Positions 17,140-37,532 of a stretch of DNA of 64,000 nucleotides are shown here, in pieces. Numbering within the stretch: the stretch's first letter is position 1; the number at the start of each line of letters is the position of its first letter. The position numbers and the translations under genes were made by a program. Source of the DNA: Macrobrachium rosenbergii (taxonomy: Eukaryota; Arthropoda; Malacostraca; Decapoda; Palaemonidae); assembly GCF_040412425.1 (NCBI RefSeq), contig NC_089762.1, positions 18,163,712 to 18,227,711 of the forward strand, read 5' to 3'. Below the pieces are notes generated by a model. The model searched no databases and was not told the DNA's origin. It saw nothing but the letters and a program-made list of their open reading frames with translations.

Positions 17140-18800
17140 ATCAATACCTTACTTTCCTGCTTCTCAGCAAGTTTTTACAAGTGAGATTGGCAGCCCCTTG
17201 CTTGATCCCAGCAGATACTAGTGCCCATCTACAGTTAGATGGACTGGTGGGAGGTCAGTCAGGAGTAACCCATCTATCTAGCTAGCCAAGATGTGATGAT
17301 ATTGCAGAAAACTTGAGCTGAATTTTGCATCACTCAGGCACTAGGGTTTGAAAAGGTACTCTCATATGCAGGATGCCTAGAGGACACTGACTTATTGTTG
17401 AGTTATAATCTTCTTCGGTACAGCATGCTGGTTCATGTGATGTCAGTGACACATGACCACATGATAGCAAGGGTGCTCTGTTATGGCTGCCAACCTTGAC
17501 AGCTAAACTGAGGTGAGGCAGTGGAGTGTCTGTGCGTGCTTTTGCTCATTTGTCATTATCGTGTTCTTGGTGGTTGTCTTCAGTCTCTCACATAGCATGG
17601 GCTGTGTGTTGCAGGGCTTTGGAGGCCTCAGGCAATTTGTCTGCCTTTTTCAGGATGTCCATCAGCATTGGGCAAGGCAGCACAAATATAGAATGGCAGA
17701 CAGAACAGCCAAATCTCCCTGGCAAAGTCTGTCCTCAGTAGTTTGCCATCTGTATCAAGTTCTAGAAGGGTGGGAAGGGACATGAGCTCATCCCAGGATT
17801 CCCTCGCTAATGTGTACCCTAGTGGTGTGTTGAGGAGAATTAGGGCTTTACTGGCTTGGGTGGGTGGCAGCAACTCTATGATGAGGAGCTGATGGAGTTC
17901 CTTACAGGTGCTCCTTTTTCCTCTGGGTGTTAGCAGGCGAGCTATGCAGGGGAAGACAGTATTGGGAAATGCTTTGAGGATGATGTCTGTTTTTTTTTTT
18001 TTTGTCCAGCTGGAGACATTTCAAAGATAGAACTACATCTACAGTCTCTGGGACCAGACAGATGGCCCATTCTTACAGAAGAGGGTCAGACAGGTTAACT
18101 GTAGTTGTGTTCGCACTTTCACCTGATGATATCTTGTGCACCCTTTACCCTCTACTTAATTTTCTAAGCAGTAGGTTGTCTTTAGTGCACTAGTCATCAG
18201 GTTTTGTGCAAGACCTGAGTTTATAGTTACCGTGCTGTAGGAACAATCTTTTAATGCTCTCAAGAGGTAGTCAAGGCTAATGCACCTTTTTTTAGATTGT
18301 TAGTGGTTTTGTTTCATATGCAGTGTCATACTCAGTCTGTTAGTCGCCAGTGGGTTAAATAAAAAAATTGTGGAACCATGCTTTGTCTACTGTTTTAGGG
18401 GACAGCTTACTAAGCTAAGCACCATATTTAGTCCATTAGTGGCTAGTTGTTGTTAGGGCATGTCTTGGAACCCTTTTGTCTACCAGCAGGCTCCAGAATT
18501 CACCAATGTAAAGGTCATCTCATACACAGTAGGACCAGAGCACACTGATAAACAAGACCTGATCTTCTTTAGATACAGCATGCAGATGAGGAAATGTTTA
18601 CAATAACAATACTGAGGATGACCTGGACCATGTAGTTCAGGTGATGCCGGTAACTTGCAAGTATGTGTTAGCAAGGGTGCTCTGGGATGGTAGCCAAAAT
18701 TGGCTGCTAAACCAAGATGCGGCAAGGGGAGCTTGGGCCTTGCAGGCTGAAGAAGGTGGATTATGGGGGCCACCACATCCCTTTCTTTCCCCTATTTTAT
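17137..18800 (-). repeat. composite interspersed repeat with gag-like fragment
   Basis: This is GC-richer than its surroundings and has few long homopolymers. Two segments in the same orientation, about 17405-17525 and 18570-18720, share blocks such as TACAGCATGC and TAGCAAGGGTGCTCTG, each followed by GCTAAAC. They could be decayed LTRs or copies of a tandem unit. Between them the minus strand has a gag-like frame (17628-17873). The left edge abuts a TA tract and the right edge abuts a CA-TA tract. No RT or integrase is present. The family is not identified. Confidence 0.5.
17628..17873 (-). pseudogene. gag-like fragment of a retrotransposon
   Basis: An 81-codon frame contains LLNTPLGYTLARESWDELMSL followed by a Leu/Pro-rich section and LPFYICAALPNADGHPE. 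The pattern (a Leu-rich helix, then Ala-Arg-Glu-Ile-Trp-Leu and a Leu-Pro with Ala-Leu-Pro) resembles the capsid C-terminal region of LTR-retrotransposon gag proteins, where a short LP motif precedes helix ends. This is recognition by feel, not by a diagnostic residue. There is no zinc knuckle and no downstream protease. The sequence composition differs from the AT-rich flanks, which supports a mobile origin. Confidence 0.35.
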
Positions 18801-18825
18801 ACACACACACACACACATACACACA

Positions 18826-18901
<76 letters not shown>
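18801..18901. repeat. (CA)n-(TA)n compound microsatellite
   Basis: A CA run at about 18801-18825 passes into a TA run at about 18833-18901. Confidence 0.97.
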
Positions 18902-18902
<1 letters not shown>

Positions 18903-21486
18903 TATAAGTAGTTTATAAGAATTAGATAAGAACTGTGATGATTTTAAGAGTTACTTTATTTATACAAACTGTCTCTTGATAATATTAACTGGGCTAGAAA
19001 TGTGATTTTTTTGTTATCTTAACATTTGACAGTGACTGGTCTACAGATTAACTATCCCAAAATTTTTTCCTTTTCTGAATTTTTGTAAGCTCCTTACTTC
19101 TCATGGATTTTATTTGCTTATTCCTTGGGAAACTAGCTTTCATCTAGGTTATGATGGAATCATTAGACTGTATTCCTTTTTGCATATACTTCTTACTTGC
19201 CTATTTTCTCTCCAGTAGTCTATTCCCAGAACATTATTTCTCTTACCACGTTATATTTGTGTCTGCAACGAAGGATTTTGTTATGCTCCGTTGCACCTTT
19301 GTTTACGCTAAGTCGAGTCGTCAAAGCACATTTTATCTGTAGGAAAGATATTACGGATATGTACCTTCGTCTAGTTTTCATAAGGTGAATATCATAAGTT
19401 TTAACATAACGTCAACATCAAATTGAAATGACTTAGGTGCATAAGCCAAGAAAGTAGACTAACACTTTACAGTATGTTCAAGATCATAATCAGAAAACTT
19501 CATCCCATTTGAGTTATTAAGAAAGGATGCATCTTGGATTCAGTGTTAACGAGTAAGAGGTCGTACACCGAAATCCGCTTGGTCACAGACGCAACAAAAC
19601 ACCAGAAACCTCGAAATCCTTCGCGCTTCATCAGTCGTGGCTTTCATCTTGTACCGATTTCATATATCCTGAAGGTTATCCTAGATATTCAAAGGCGTCT
19701 AGATTATGATGACATTCAAAAACGTCTCATGGCCTTAATGCTCACCCTCTGAATTTCTTTTATGCAAACACAATGGAGATTTAAAATATTGTAATGGAAT
19801 TACCAGGAACATATGCAACATAATTTTAAATCCATTTAATAATCTTTGGAGACCTACTTATGGCTTAGTAAATTGTTCACACGAATATCAGAATTCCGTT
19901 TAAGATAAAAGCTTTTGGAAAAATGGAGCGTTGGAAAAATAAGTAAAATTTCATGGAGTTTTGATGGTTTTTTTAGTTATATTTGTGTAAGTTTTAGTCT
20001 TTAGTCAGCAATTTGTTATTTTAACGTTTTTTTATATGAATGGTTGTAGGAAAGCAAGTACATTCAGAACACAAGTTTTAATGATGAGAAAATGGAAAGT
20101 AAGAGCACAAAAAAGGACCTGCAATGGAAGAACACCGGCGGTCTTTAATAATTTCATCGCATCTTTAAGTTTTCAGTGAAAATGTACTTATGTTTGTGGT
20201 TAATTCCAGAGTATTTTATAGACATAACTGCTCAAAGAAGTTAAACTATAAACAATAACAAAAACAATGAAAAGTTTGCCTTAGTTTAAAGCATGAAAAC
20301 TTCCTTCCCAGGCGAAAATTTGATTTGGTTTTCGAGAAAGAATTTATATTATTTGCCAATTGCATGTTTGAAGAGGGGTGTGTAGCTGAACTTTGAAACC
20401 GAATAAGGGATTCCTCGTTATCAAAGAGAAGTGCAGTGCATCTAGAAGTGAAACTGAACAGTTGACGTATATGGAAGTTAATCTAGAGCATCAGAAATTG
20501 AAATTCTCCTTGGAGGCCATGAGATCTGAACCGGCTCTCTCTTTTTACGACGTCTTTTTATATCCTCCTCCACATTCCTCACCATTGCAAAGAAGAGATA
20601 AGAATGCTGAACGTGCAATACAGCCGTTGAAGTTGCCTCTTTCTCACTCTGACATGAGAGCGCACGGCAGGAAGGTATCTGAAGACAAAACGTCCGTTTG
20701 CGTTCATCGTCGCCTTGTATCGATTCACGATTCCTTCACAGCTTGCAATTTACCAACAACAGGTCACTTTTTATCAAGGATCGTGAAGTCACTGGGTGAA
20801 AGGAAACAATAACTCTCATAAAACACACACACACACACACCTTCACAAATGTAGGCATTCAAAAGGTTGTGAAGTGGTAATCATTATGTCATTTGCATAT
20901 GGGACATTGATTTCATTACTTAGGCTAGGTGTGTCATGGACGACAAGGAAGAAAATAAGATGTCTGGGAATACGAAATTTTCTACCGGTTGGTTCTGATT
21001 TCGTATTAATATTTCATAAGAAACAAATCTTAAGATGAGATACCATGATAGCTGAAGGGGCAATGGTAAGAAGATACAGTATAAAATGTGATTTCCATGC
21101 ATAGTGAATATATATTTATTTCATTCATAATGTTTAAAGCTTCCAGAAACAAATATGGCTTCCACTTGAGGATTCCCCAAACCAGATTCTTTATAATCGC
21201 AAAATCATCCGCCTACAGGTTTGAAAAAATTAAAAAGTTATATGTTCAGAGACAGAACCTATAACTTTTTTTTTAATGATGTAATGAATACCACTTCACA
21301 ATCTCTTGTATGCGTACATTTCTGAGGATGTGAGTGTCTGTATGAGTGAATGGGTGACTGAGTATGTTATGAGAGCTATTGTTTCCTTTCACCTTTCATT
21401 TCTTTCTCTGAACTCACAGACGAGAGATGCAAATGTTTGGTTCTCCATACCATACTCTTGTGCTCCTATGAAGGCATGTCATGTGT
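18902..21486. other. AT-rich stretch without a recognised gene
   Basis: Contains an unrecognised 139-codon frame (listed separately at 20393-20812), a (CA)n run at 20822-20841 and otherwise only short ORFs. No mobile element signature was seen. Confidence 0.5.
20393..20812 (+). other. unrecognised 139-codon ORF
   Basis: This is one of the few non-repetitive frames above 120 codons in the window. It starts at ATG 20393 (MKPNKGF) and ends GERKQ before a stop and a (CA)n run. Composition is protein-like (mixed charged and hydrophobic, several Arg/Lys/Glu) rather than simple-sequence. There is no signal peptide, membrane segment or motif I recognise. An ORF of this length is possible by chance in 64 kb. 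It could be a host exon, a decayed element or noise. I do not assign a function. Confidence 0.12.
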
Positions 21487-21497
21487 GTGTGTGTATA

Positions 21498-21568
<71 letters not shown>
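21487..21568. repeat. (GT)n-(TA)n microsatellite
   Basis: A short GT run (21487-21498) followed by TA to about 21568. It then continues as a degenerate TA-rich zone to about 21615. Confidence 0.96.
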
Positions 21569-21575
<7 letters not shown>

Positions 21576-21611
21576 TATACACATATATATTATATATATA
21601 TTTACAGTATA

Positions 21612-21660
21612 TATGTATGTATGTATGGATGGATGGATGGATGGATGGATGTATGTATGT
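21612..21660. repeat. (TATG)n-(GATG)n tetranucleotide repeat
   Basis: TATG units pass into about seven GGAT units and back to GTAT. It is followed by TTGAGTATATGGCCGCATGG, which resembles the foldback arm at 23030 (TATGAGTATATGACCACAAGG). Confidence 0.93.
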
Positions 21661-21739
21661 ACGTATATTGAGTATATGGCCGCATGGACAGATAATAACC
21701 CGACTCCGGCATCTTTTAACTTTTAAGCATTGTTGAGCA

Positions 21740-22934
21740 AATTAAATAAAACGGAAAATAAAGTTTACAAAGATTAGGTGTTACAAAAACAAAGCCTGAG
21801 CATTTATTACGAGTACTCACAAAGGTTATTGCATTCGAGGTTGGTCTTCAGGTGATGAACAGATATCTTGGATTTATCAATGACTGGATTAACCAAGGAG
21901 AGGCCAAAGGCATTGGCAAACATTACTGATACTCTCTAGTTTCTCTCTCAGAAATCTCCTTCGAATATCTGATTGAAAATGAGGTTAAGGGTTTATAGAC
22001 TTGGACTTAGTTCCTTTTAGTCTGTTAACTTTGTTGATGCTGATTGTAAGAGGTTTCTAAAGATTTATAGACTTGATTATTTTCTTGCTGATTTGTTGAT
22101 GCTGATTGTAAGAGGTTTCTAAAGACAGTATTTTTATATTTTGTTTTTATGATATATCAGGACCAATGAATTCTATGTAAATCTTCACTTAAGTGTACAA
22201 AAACAGCATTATTCCTTTAGCCAGTCCCAAGTGAATATTTATTTATTTTGAAATCTAAATTTTTACTCCTTTGGCCGCAATGACATGAATCAGACCGATC
22301 AGGAAATTTTACGAATTGTATTGCATTTATGTTGAGGACTGTTTCTTATAATCAAGATTTTAGTGGTGTCAAATGAAGATTTACACTGAGCATTTCAACC
22401 ACTGACTTGATAGGTTCAAAACTAATGAAACTGGGCAAGAAAAGGTGTTTTAGGGATTTCTGTCTTTCTGCCACTTTTATCATAAAATGTCTTCACAGCT
22501 TTATTGTAGCAGGTATTCAAAACATTAAGCTGGATAATTAATTCCGTACCTAAATTTCTAACTTTTTATTTTTCATCATCCAAGAATTCATCACTGATAA
22601 CACGCAATATCCACAGGAACGTTGAACAGAATACTGAGGCTTACATAATAAAATGATTACTCGCAAAGGAACAATACACATGTTAAATCGTTTGCTGATT
22701 TCACACATACTAAGTTTTGCTAAACAGGTTCACGTCTAATAAGGATGTTTTAAATGGGCAGGCAATTATCTTGTCTTGTTTCTAGGGGAATTTGATGGAC
22801 GTGACTTGCTCATTCACTTCTAAGAGTTTATTTATGTCAACATCTTTTAAGTATGGTGGCCATATGTCATGTACTTAACCAAACCACAGTACAGGCATCC
22901 GGGTAATCTGAAGAATGTAGCTTTTCACAAAACT
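21740..22934. other. AT-rich stretch without a recognised gene
   Basis: The only structure seen is a direct repeat of about 33 bases starting TTGTTGATGCTGATTG at 22031 and again at 22093 (62-base offset), partly extended by a shared TTTATAGACTTG. No ORF of note. Confidence 0.55.
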
Positions 22935-22936
<2 letters not shown>

Positions 22937-23006
<70 letters not shown>

Positions 23007-23115
23007 GTATTATATGTATATAATGTATTATGAGTATATGACCACAAGGAAATTTGATTGCACCAGTAGGACACTCAAGTTTCCTTGCGTCCGTATACTC
23101 ACAATACATTATATA

Positions 23116-23192
<77 letters not shown>
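22937..23192. repeat. (TA)n-flanked foldback sequence
   Basis: Two TA tracts (22937-22994 and 23118-23178, the second followed by CA to 23192) bracket an imperfect palindrome. The arm 23021-23058 (AATGTATTATGAGTATATG...CAAGGAAATTTG) is the inverse of 23071-23108 with a few mismatches, leaving a loop of about 12 bases. The arms encode near-identical short peptides on opposite strands, as expected of an inverted repeat. It may be a small foldback element or a fold-back synthesis product. Confidence 0.8.
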
Positions 23193-23821
23193 ATGAGATC
23201 ACATTTGATGTTACAATAAAGAATAAATGGATAAATCGGTATGCATAAATTGAGACAGATTCCTCAGTACAATGAAGCTAAAACAAAATGACAGTGTTTT
23301 AATAAATATGTAACTGGAAGAAAATGACTGCCGTAATTCAAATAAAAAATAAAGCAATAACTGCCTAACTACGAGCTTTGATAAAACTGTGTTTGCTAAA
23401 GATAAAGTACCCCATAAAAATTAGAACAAACGTATTTGAGAAGAGTTATTTACTTAGAGACTCGTTTAACAGTCTCATGCAAAAAGACTGTCAAATAAAT
23501 AATTTCTTCCAGAAGTATTGTGAACTGAAAGTTTGATGAAATTAGAATTACGAATTGAAATTAAGCCAATTGATATGGTTATTGACAAAGGTCTTCATCT
23601 TCACCAATTTAAAACAAAACTATAAATCTCAATAAAGGGACAATAAAGACTCCATTTGTATTCTTAACACTGAAGGATCTGACATAACTATGATAGATGA
23701 GCCGTCCAGTAACGAGCGGCCTTCCAAGTCTCCCTCCGAATCGACCCCAGGTTAAATGTATTGGCTATATCCATGCAACTTTTATATGTAACAGGCATTC
23801 TCCTGGCATAACATTCCAATT

Positions 23822-23822
<1 letters not shown>
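23193..23822. other. stretch without a recognised gene
   Basis: AT-rich. No ORF or repeat recognised. Confidence 0.5.

Positions 23823-23882
<60 letters not shown>
23823..23882. repeat. (CT)n microsatellite
   Basis: An uninterrupted CT run of about 60 bases. Confidence 0.97.
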
Positions 23883-23885
<3 letters not shown>

Positions 23886-24181
23886 TTAATCAATAACGTA
23901 GTTAGTCTTCGGCGGTAGCAAGCAAATGTTGATATAGTTTATGAAATGTTTATTCTGATGTTTGACTAAATTTCATAAAGGGTTTTCGTGTGCCGTTCAC
24001 AATGCGACCCAAAACAAAACTATTTTACGCTCGATGTAATTACTGACTGTACTGCGTTAGAAGTGTTTTCTCTATTTCGTCTTTGTTTTCTGTATCGATG
24101 CAATATACCCAGGCTTCAGTGGTCAGTACCGCCACAACACACTAATTGTTACCTTTAAAGATACATGCCTGCATATGTATT

Positions 24182-24300
24182 GTATGGTTCAGCTGGTAGC
24201 GCCCTTGCCTTTCAATTGAAGGACCTGGGTTTGATCCCGACGTGAGTCAGAAATTTATTCCTGCTCCACACGTAGTTGTATATTGATTACTTACGTATAT
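24182..24300 (+). mobile_element. tRNA-derived SINE
   Basis: TGGTTCAGCTGG (24185-24196) matches the RNA polymerase III A-box consensus and GGTTTGATCCC (24228-24238) matches the B box, with spacing like a tRNA. A potential anticodon-like stem CCTT/AAGG lies between them. The segment continues past the tRNA end into an unrelated tail (GTCAGAAATTTATTCC...) that leads to the TA tract at 24311. The absence of a proper acceptor stem and the attached tail point to a SINE rather than a functional tRNA gene. Confidence 0.75.
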
Positions 24301-24304
24301 ACAG

Positions 24305-27270
<2,966 letters not shown>

Positions 27271-27330
<60 letters not shown>
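27271..27330. repeat. (CT)n microsatellite
   Basis: An uninterrupted CT run of about 60 bases. Confidence 0.97.
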
Positions 27331-27334
<4 letters not shown>

Positions 27335-27978
27335 AGTTTTTCTCTCATCTGAAAGATTGCTCAACCGAAAAAGTGAATAGTCCGTCCTTTTGCCAACCAG
27401 AAGCTGAGACTCAAGTTATTATGTGTTTATGATTTCGTTTATTTGCACGTGTCATTTTAATCTTGCTAAAAATTATAGCGATTGATAGGTACCGTTCAAT
27501 AATATAGTTATAAGTATTATGGAAAAATGTTTCAGAAATTGTACTGGACAGTTTCTTTTGTATCAGTTCATCCAACGTTTTTTCGAAGAATATTTGTCTC
27601 CATATACTCAGAAGCTCCTTCTCAGCCAGTAATATAACTAAAAATATTAATTTGTCTCAACTCCAGCCACTATTATCAATCAATATTCAGCGAGTAACAC
27701 TATCCTTTTGGCTGTGGCACTTAAAGTAATAAATCCTATCATCACATCAATTTTTTAATAATATTTTAAATTATTCACACTTAGAACAGTATTTTCCAAG
27801 AAACAAACCGGAATCTGAATATATATCGAGTAAGCTTCATTTATTTGTATTCGCTAAGAGCACTGAAAAATTACTCTTCTTTAAATCTATTTTTGCATTG
27901 ATATGTTTCATGCCATACGTTGTGCACACTAATCAAGATCACGTGTAGAATGAATGGAAACCTCCTACAAACATTTCC

Positions 27979-27981
<3 letters not shown>
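27331..27981. other. stretch without a recognised gene
   Basis: No ORF or repeat recognised. Confidence 0.5.

Positions 27982-28060
<79 letters not shown>
27982..28060. repeat. (CT)n microsatellite
   Basis: An uninterrupted CT run of about 79 bases. Confidence 0.97.
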
Positions 28061-28061
<1 letters not shown>

Positions 28062-28860
28062 AATATCTACATCCGGTCTCATCAGTAGTATCGTGGATTT
28101 AACACTACTTTCCACGAGTCGCCAACAGTCCTTCAAACATCCTGGTGAATGGGCCCTTGCTTACCCTGCATCTTTCTGCAACATCTGATACCCAATTTAA
28201 AATTCCCTTTCCTTTGAAACTTGTTTTTCAAGATGTCAGATGGTCTTTCATTACTTTTGATCATTATCTATATCATATCCTCACTATTTTAAACCTCCAA
28301 AATTAAACTTATGCCTGTATTACTTCACCACAGTTTTAACAGATCGAAGAGCTTGAAACTCCAAAGCCAAAAGCACTTGATGACTTTCACAGTAATGAAG
28401 GTTACAAGAATATTATCGATGTTTCCCATCGTTGTGCATGGGTAACCAAGAGCTTTCAGTATCGTGTAACAAGACAAACAATTATATAGCGTTCATATGC
28501 CTTTGTGCATAGAGCAGGTTGGGCCAGTTTCACTCCTGTGCAGTCATATGTAAATAGAACCCATACTATTGACTATTTCCCCCTTAGGAGTTGAATATTT
28601 ATTGATCAGATATCCACAAAATCAATGTTTACGCCGTCTTTCGGTGAAGGAAATAAGACCTTACAAGTTTCTATGCCATTAAAATTTTGATTTTGGCAAA
28701 CTTCATCGTCATTTTGACCTTTTATATTGATCTTTTGAACGTGTTCCGATTATTTACTAAATATTCGGCATTAAATTCAAGCCAAACTGAGTACCTTAAC
28801 ACAACCACGTTTACACAAATTCCCCAAAGAAGTATATTGCAGATCAGTTTCTCAGTAGAG

Positions 28861-28863
<3 letters not shown>
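28061..28863. other. stretch without a recognised gene
   Basis: No ORF or repeat recognised. Confidence 0.5.

Positions 28864-28929
<66 letters not shown>
28864..28929. repeat. (GA)n microsatellite
   Basis: An uninterrupted GA run of about 66 bases. Confidence 0.97.
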
Positions 28930-29593
<664 letters not shown>

Positions 29594-30671
29594 ATAATAG
29601 GTCTCAGACAACTGTTTAATATTTGAACAGCTAAGAAGACGAGTAAAGTCAAGAGCGAAGCAAAAGATGTAAGTAAATTGTTAGTAGAGTGAGGAAATGC
29701 GAAATAGCTAATGGCTTTGGGTGATGGAGATTTAACTAAAAGCGTAGAATAATTAAAGAGATGTATGAAGTAATCTGAAAACGCTGGCAAGAGAAGAAAC
29801 GCAAAAGTTAATATTAGCAAAGTAAAGAGCATAACTAGATTTGGTTGAATTATAGTGACTTTTTCAGTAAAGGTTCCCTGGTGTTACATTTCACGACACC
29901 TAAAATCGTTCAGTTATATTAAGATGTGCAACCATGTGTCCGTCAAGCATTAATTATTTTGTAGCTGTTATGCTTGTGTGTTTATAATAACTTCTAATTA
30001 CTATTATTTTCGTGGAATTGTTTTGTTTCTGTCTCAACTTGACTATATTCAATTCTACTCTGAGAAAGCTGACTCCAAAATAAAAGGTTGACGGCTTGTC
30101 TTATATGTGCCCTGTGAATGTATGGATATTGAAGGTAATCATAAGGCTGCTAATTACGGTAAATAACATTCAACAGTTGTTGAAAGAATCCATACAACAG
30201 GAAAAGAAGGCATAACTTATAAAAACTCTCATCATCAGTTCCATCCGCATGAATTATTTGTCACTGCCATAAAGGCAGTGAAATGAGGCTGTCATTTCTC
30301 CCATAGCCTCCTCCCTTCAGCAAGAGAGATCTCGACCTCGCCCCAACTGTCATCACTCAAGTCAGAGCTCAACGGTGGCGCTCTAGATGAAGCGAGATAG
30401 GGCAGCAGCCCTTTTTTTCTGAGCGGGTTTCTCCTCAGCTGCCTTATCGATGATAGCAACTGCCGGCTCCCCTCCTCGCTTCCCACGGTCTTTCTTTTCA
30501 AAACACCTCTATTATGTATTCTGCTCTCCGCTCAAGTGATTGGCAAGAGGACGTGAGGGTTCATTTTTGCACTCCGTTTCTTTGATTGCGTGTTAGGATA
30601 GAAAACTTACCTATTTACACTTCTCTAGATCTTGTGAAGAAAGTGAATACATTATTATGTATATTACATAT

Positions 30672-30672
<1 letters not shown>
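29594..30672. other. stretch without a recognised gene
   Basis: The part at 30292-30501 is GC-richer and has a 69-codon minus-strand frame (MKRKTVGSEEG...RLWEK) with protein-like composition. I do not recognise it. Otherwise AT-rich, no repeats. Confidence 0.45.
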
Positions 30673-30760
<88 letters not shown>

Positions 30761-30819
30761 ATGTGAATGTGTGAATATATACTGTACACGCTCATGCGAT
30801 CACAGATATGCATGGGTGA

Positions 30820-30909
<90 letters not shown>
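30673..30909. repeat. two (TA)n tracts separated by about 60 bases
   Basis: TA at about 30673-30759 and again at about 30821-30909. The spacer contains TGAATGTGTGAATATATACTG. No inverted symmetry was seen between them. Confidence 0.97.
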
Positions 30910-30912
<3 letters not shown>

Positions 30913-31510
30913 GATATACATTACTCTCCTTGAAATCGAATACATTTAATCCTATGGCTTTGTGTGGCGCCCATCTTTTCACTCAGCCGTCTGAGATCGC
31001 TCGATGACCCGACACTGAAGATGTTAATTGAAAAACGCCAACGGAGCAGAAGTAAAAAAGTAGTCTAGAAGAGGCGTGTCGGGAAGGATTTGCATGTGTA
31101 AGTGGCATCTCTTTGGTCTTCCATATTTAGGACCATAGAAAAAGGGGCTTCGCTCACCCTTCGTCGGCTGGATGGTCAGCAGGTTGGATTTCCAGCAGCC
31201 ACCGGGTCCCTGGTCCACTGCCTCGTTTGATTGTTTGTGGATGGCTGGAAGACGGAAGAAATAAGTGGTCGTCGTTGAAGAAGAGCGTCAGCAGATCGAC
31301 TTTCAAATCTCATAAGCAGGTGTTCCATTTAATTATGCTTTTGATTGCTTTCGATCATCACTGAGATCTGTAATAAGTGAATAAAAATACATGTTTCTAG
31401 ATTTTTTTTCACTGGCAAGCTGAAATTCCATACAGTATACACAAAACAGGAGAAGTGTTCATGTTTTGAAACCTTAGAATTTTACATATACAGTATACAT
31501 ATACATGCTT
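30910..31510. other. stretch without a recognised gene
   Basis: A 64-codon minus-strand frame (31024-31218) was not recognised. No repeat family was identified. Confidence 0.45.
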
Positions 31511-31819
31511 CACACACACACACACACACACACCCAGGGAGACCATACATACATATGAAAATGTATGCATATGTGTATATATATTTATATATATTAAATA
31601 TATATATATATATACATAGATAGAAAGACAGATAGATAAATAGATAGAGATATAAAAATAAAATATTTGCTGTTATAAGAGAATTCCGCCTAAAAGAGGT
31701 TGCCCATAAAAACACGAAACAGGGTTGAATTTCTAGGAGGTTCCGATATATAACGTTGGAAAATCTACCCTATTTCGTGTTTTAGTGGGCAACCTTTATA
31801 ATTACACACACACACACAC

Positions 31820-31878
<59 letters not shown>
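31511..31878. repeat. microsatellite-flanked foldback sequence
   Basis: Simple-sequence tracts on both sides, (CA)n 31512-31533 with TA/GATA to 31650 on the left and (CA)n 31805-31819 with (TA)n 31821-31878 on the right, bracket an imperfect inverted repeat. The arm at 31697-31728 (AGGTTGCCCATAAAAACACG then AAACAGGGT) is the inverse of 31768-31797 (ACCCTATTTCGTGTTTTAG then TGGGCAACCT), with about 40 bases between. Confidence 0.8.
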
Positions 31879-36333
<4,455 letters not shown>

Positions 36334-36388
<55 letters not shown>

Positions 36389-36450
36389 ACACACACACAC
36401 ACACAACATATATGTAATCATATATGTATGTGTGTGTGTATATATATGTG

Positions 36451-36527
<77 letters not shown>
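36334..36527. repeat. compound microsatellite (CT)n-(CA)n-(TA)n
   Basis: CT at about 36334-36385, CA at about 36388-36406, degenerate TA/TG, then TA at about 36456-36527. Confidence 0.97.
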
Positions 36528-36533
<6 letters not shown>

Positions 36534-36554
36534 CAGTATACATGTGTATATATG

Positions 36555-36640
36555 TGTCTGTAATTGTCATAACCCAAATGCCCTCATAACCTCTCGAATT
36601 CTTCACACTTTTTGGATTCGTTTGCCACTACAAAGCCTTG
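36555..36640 (-). mobile_element. SINE tail fragment
   Basis: TGTAATTGTCATAACCCAAA then GAATTCTTCACACTTTTTGG and CCACTACAAAGCC match, with substitutions, the 3' body of the tRNA-derived SINE at 36852-37085. It is adjacent to a TA tract on its 3' side, as the other copies are. The tRNA head is missing. Confidence 0.7.
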
Positions 36641-36702
36641 ACAATGGGACAACTGCACTTCTGGTATTGGATCAAGATCTTAGCAATTACCCACATTCTG
36701 TG

Positions 36703-37464
<762 letters not shown>

Positions 37465-37532
37465 ACAGAATGTGGGTAGTTGCTAAGATCTTGATACAAT
37501 ATCAGAAATGCAGTTGTCCCATTGTCAAGGCT

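Noticed and set aside
24182..24250. Possible functional tRNA gene
   Set aside because: The B box and A box fit, but acceptor-stem pairing is lacking and the SINE tail leads to a TA tract.
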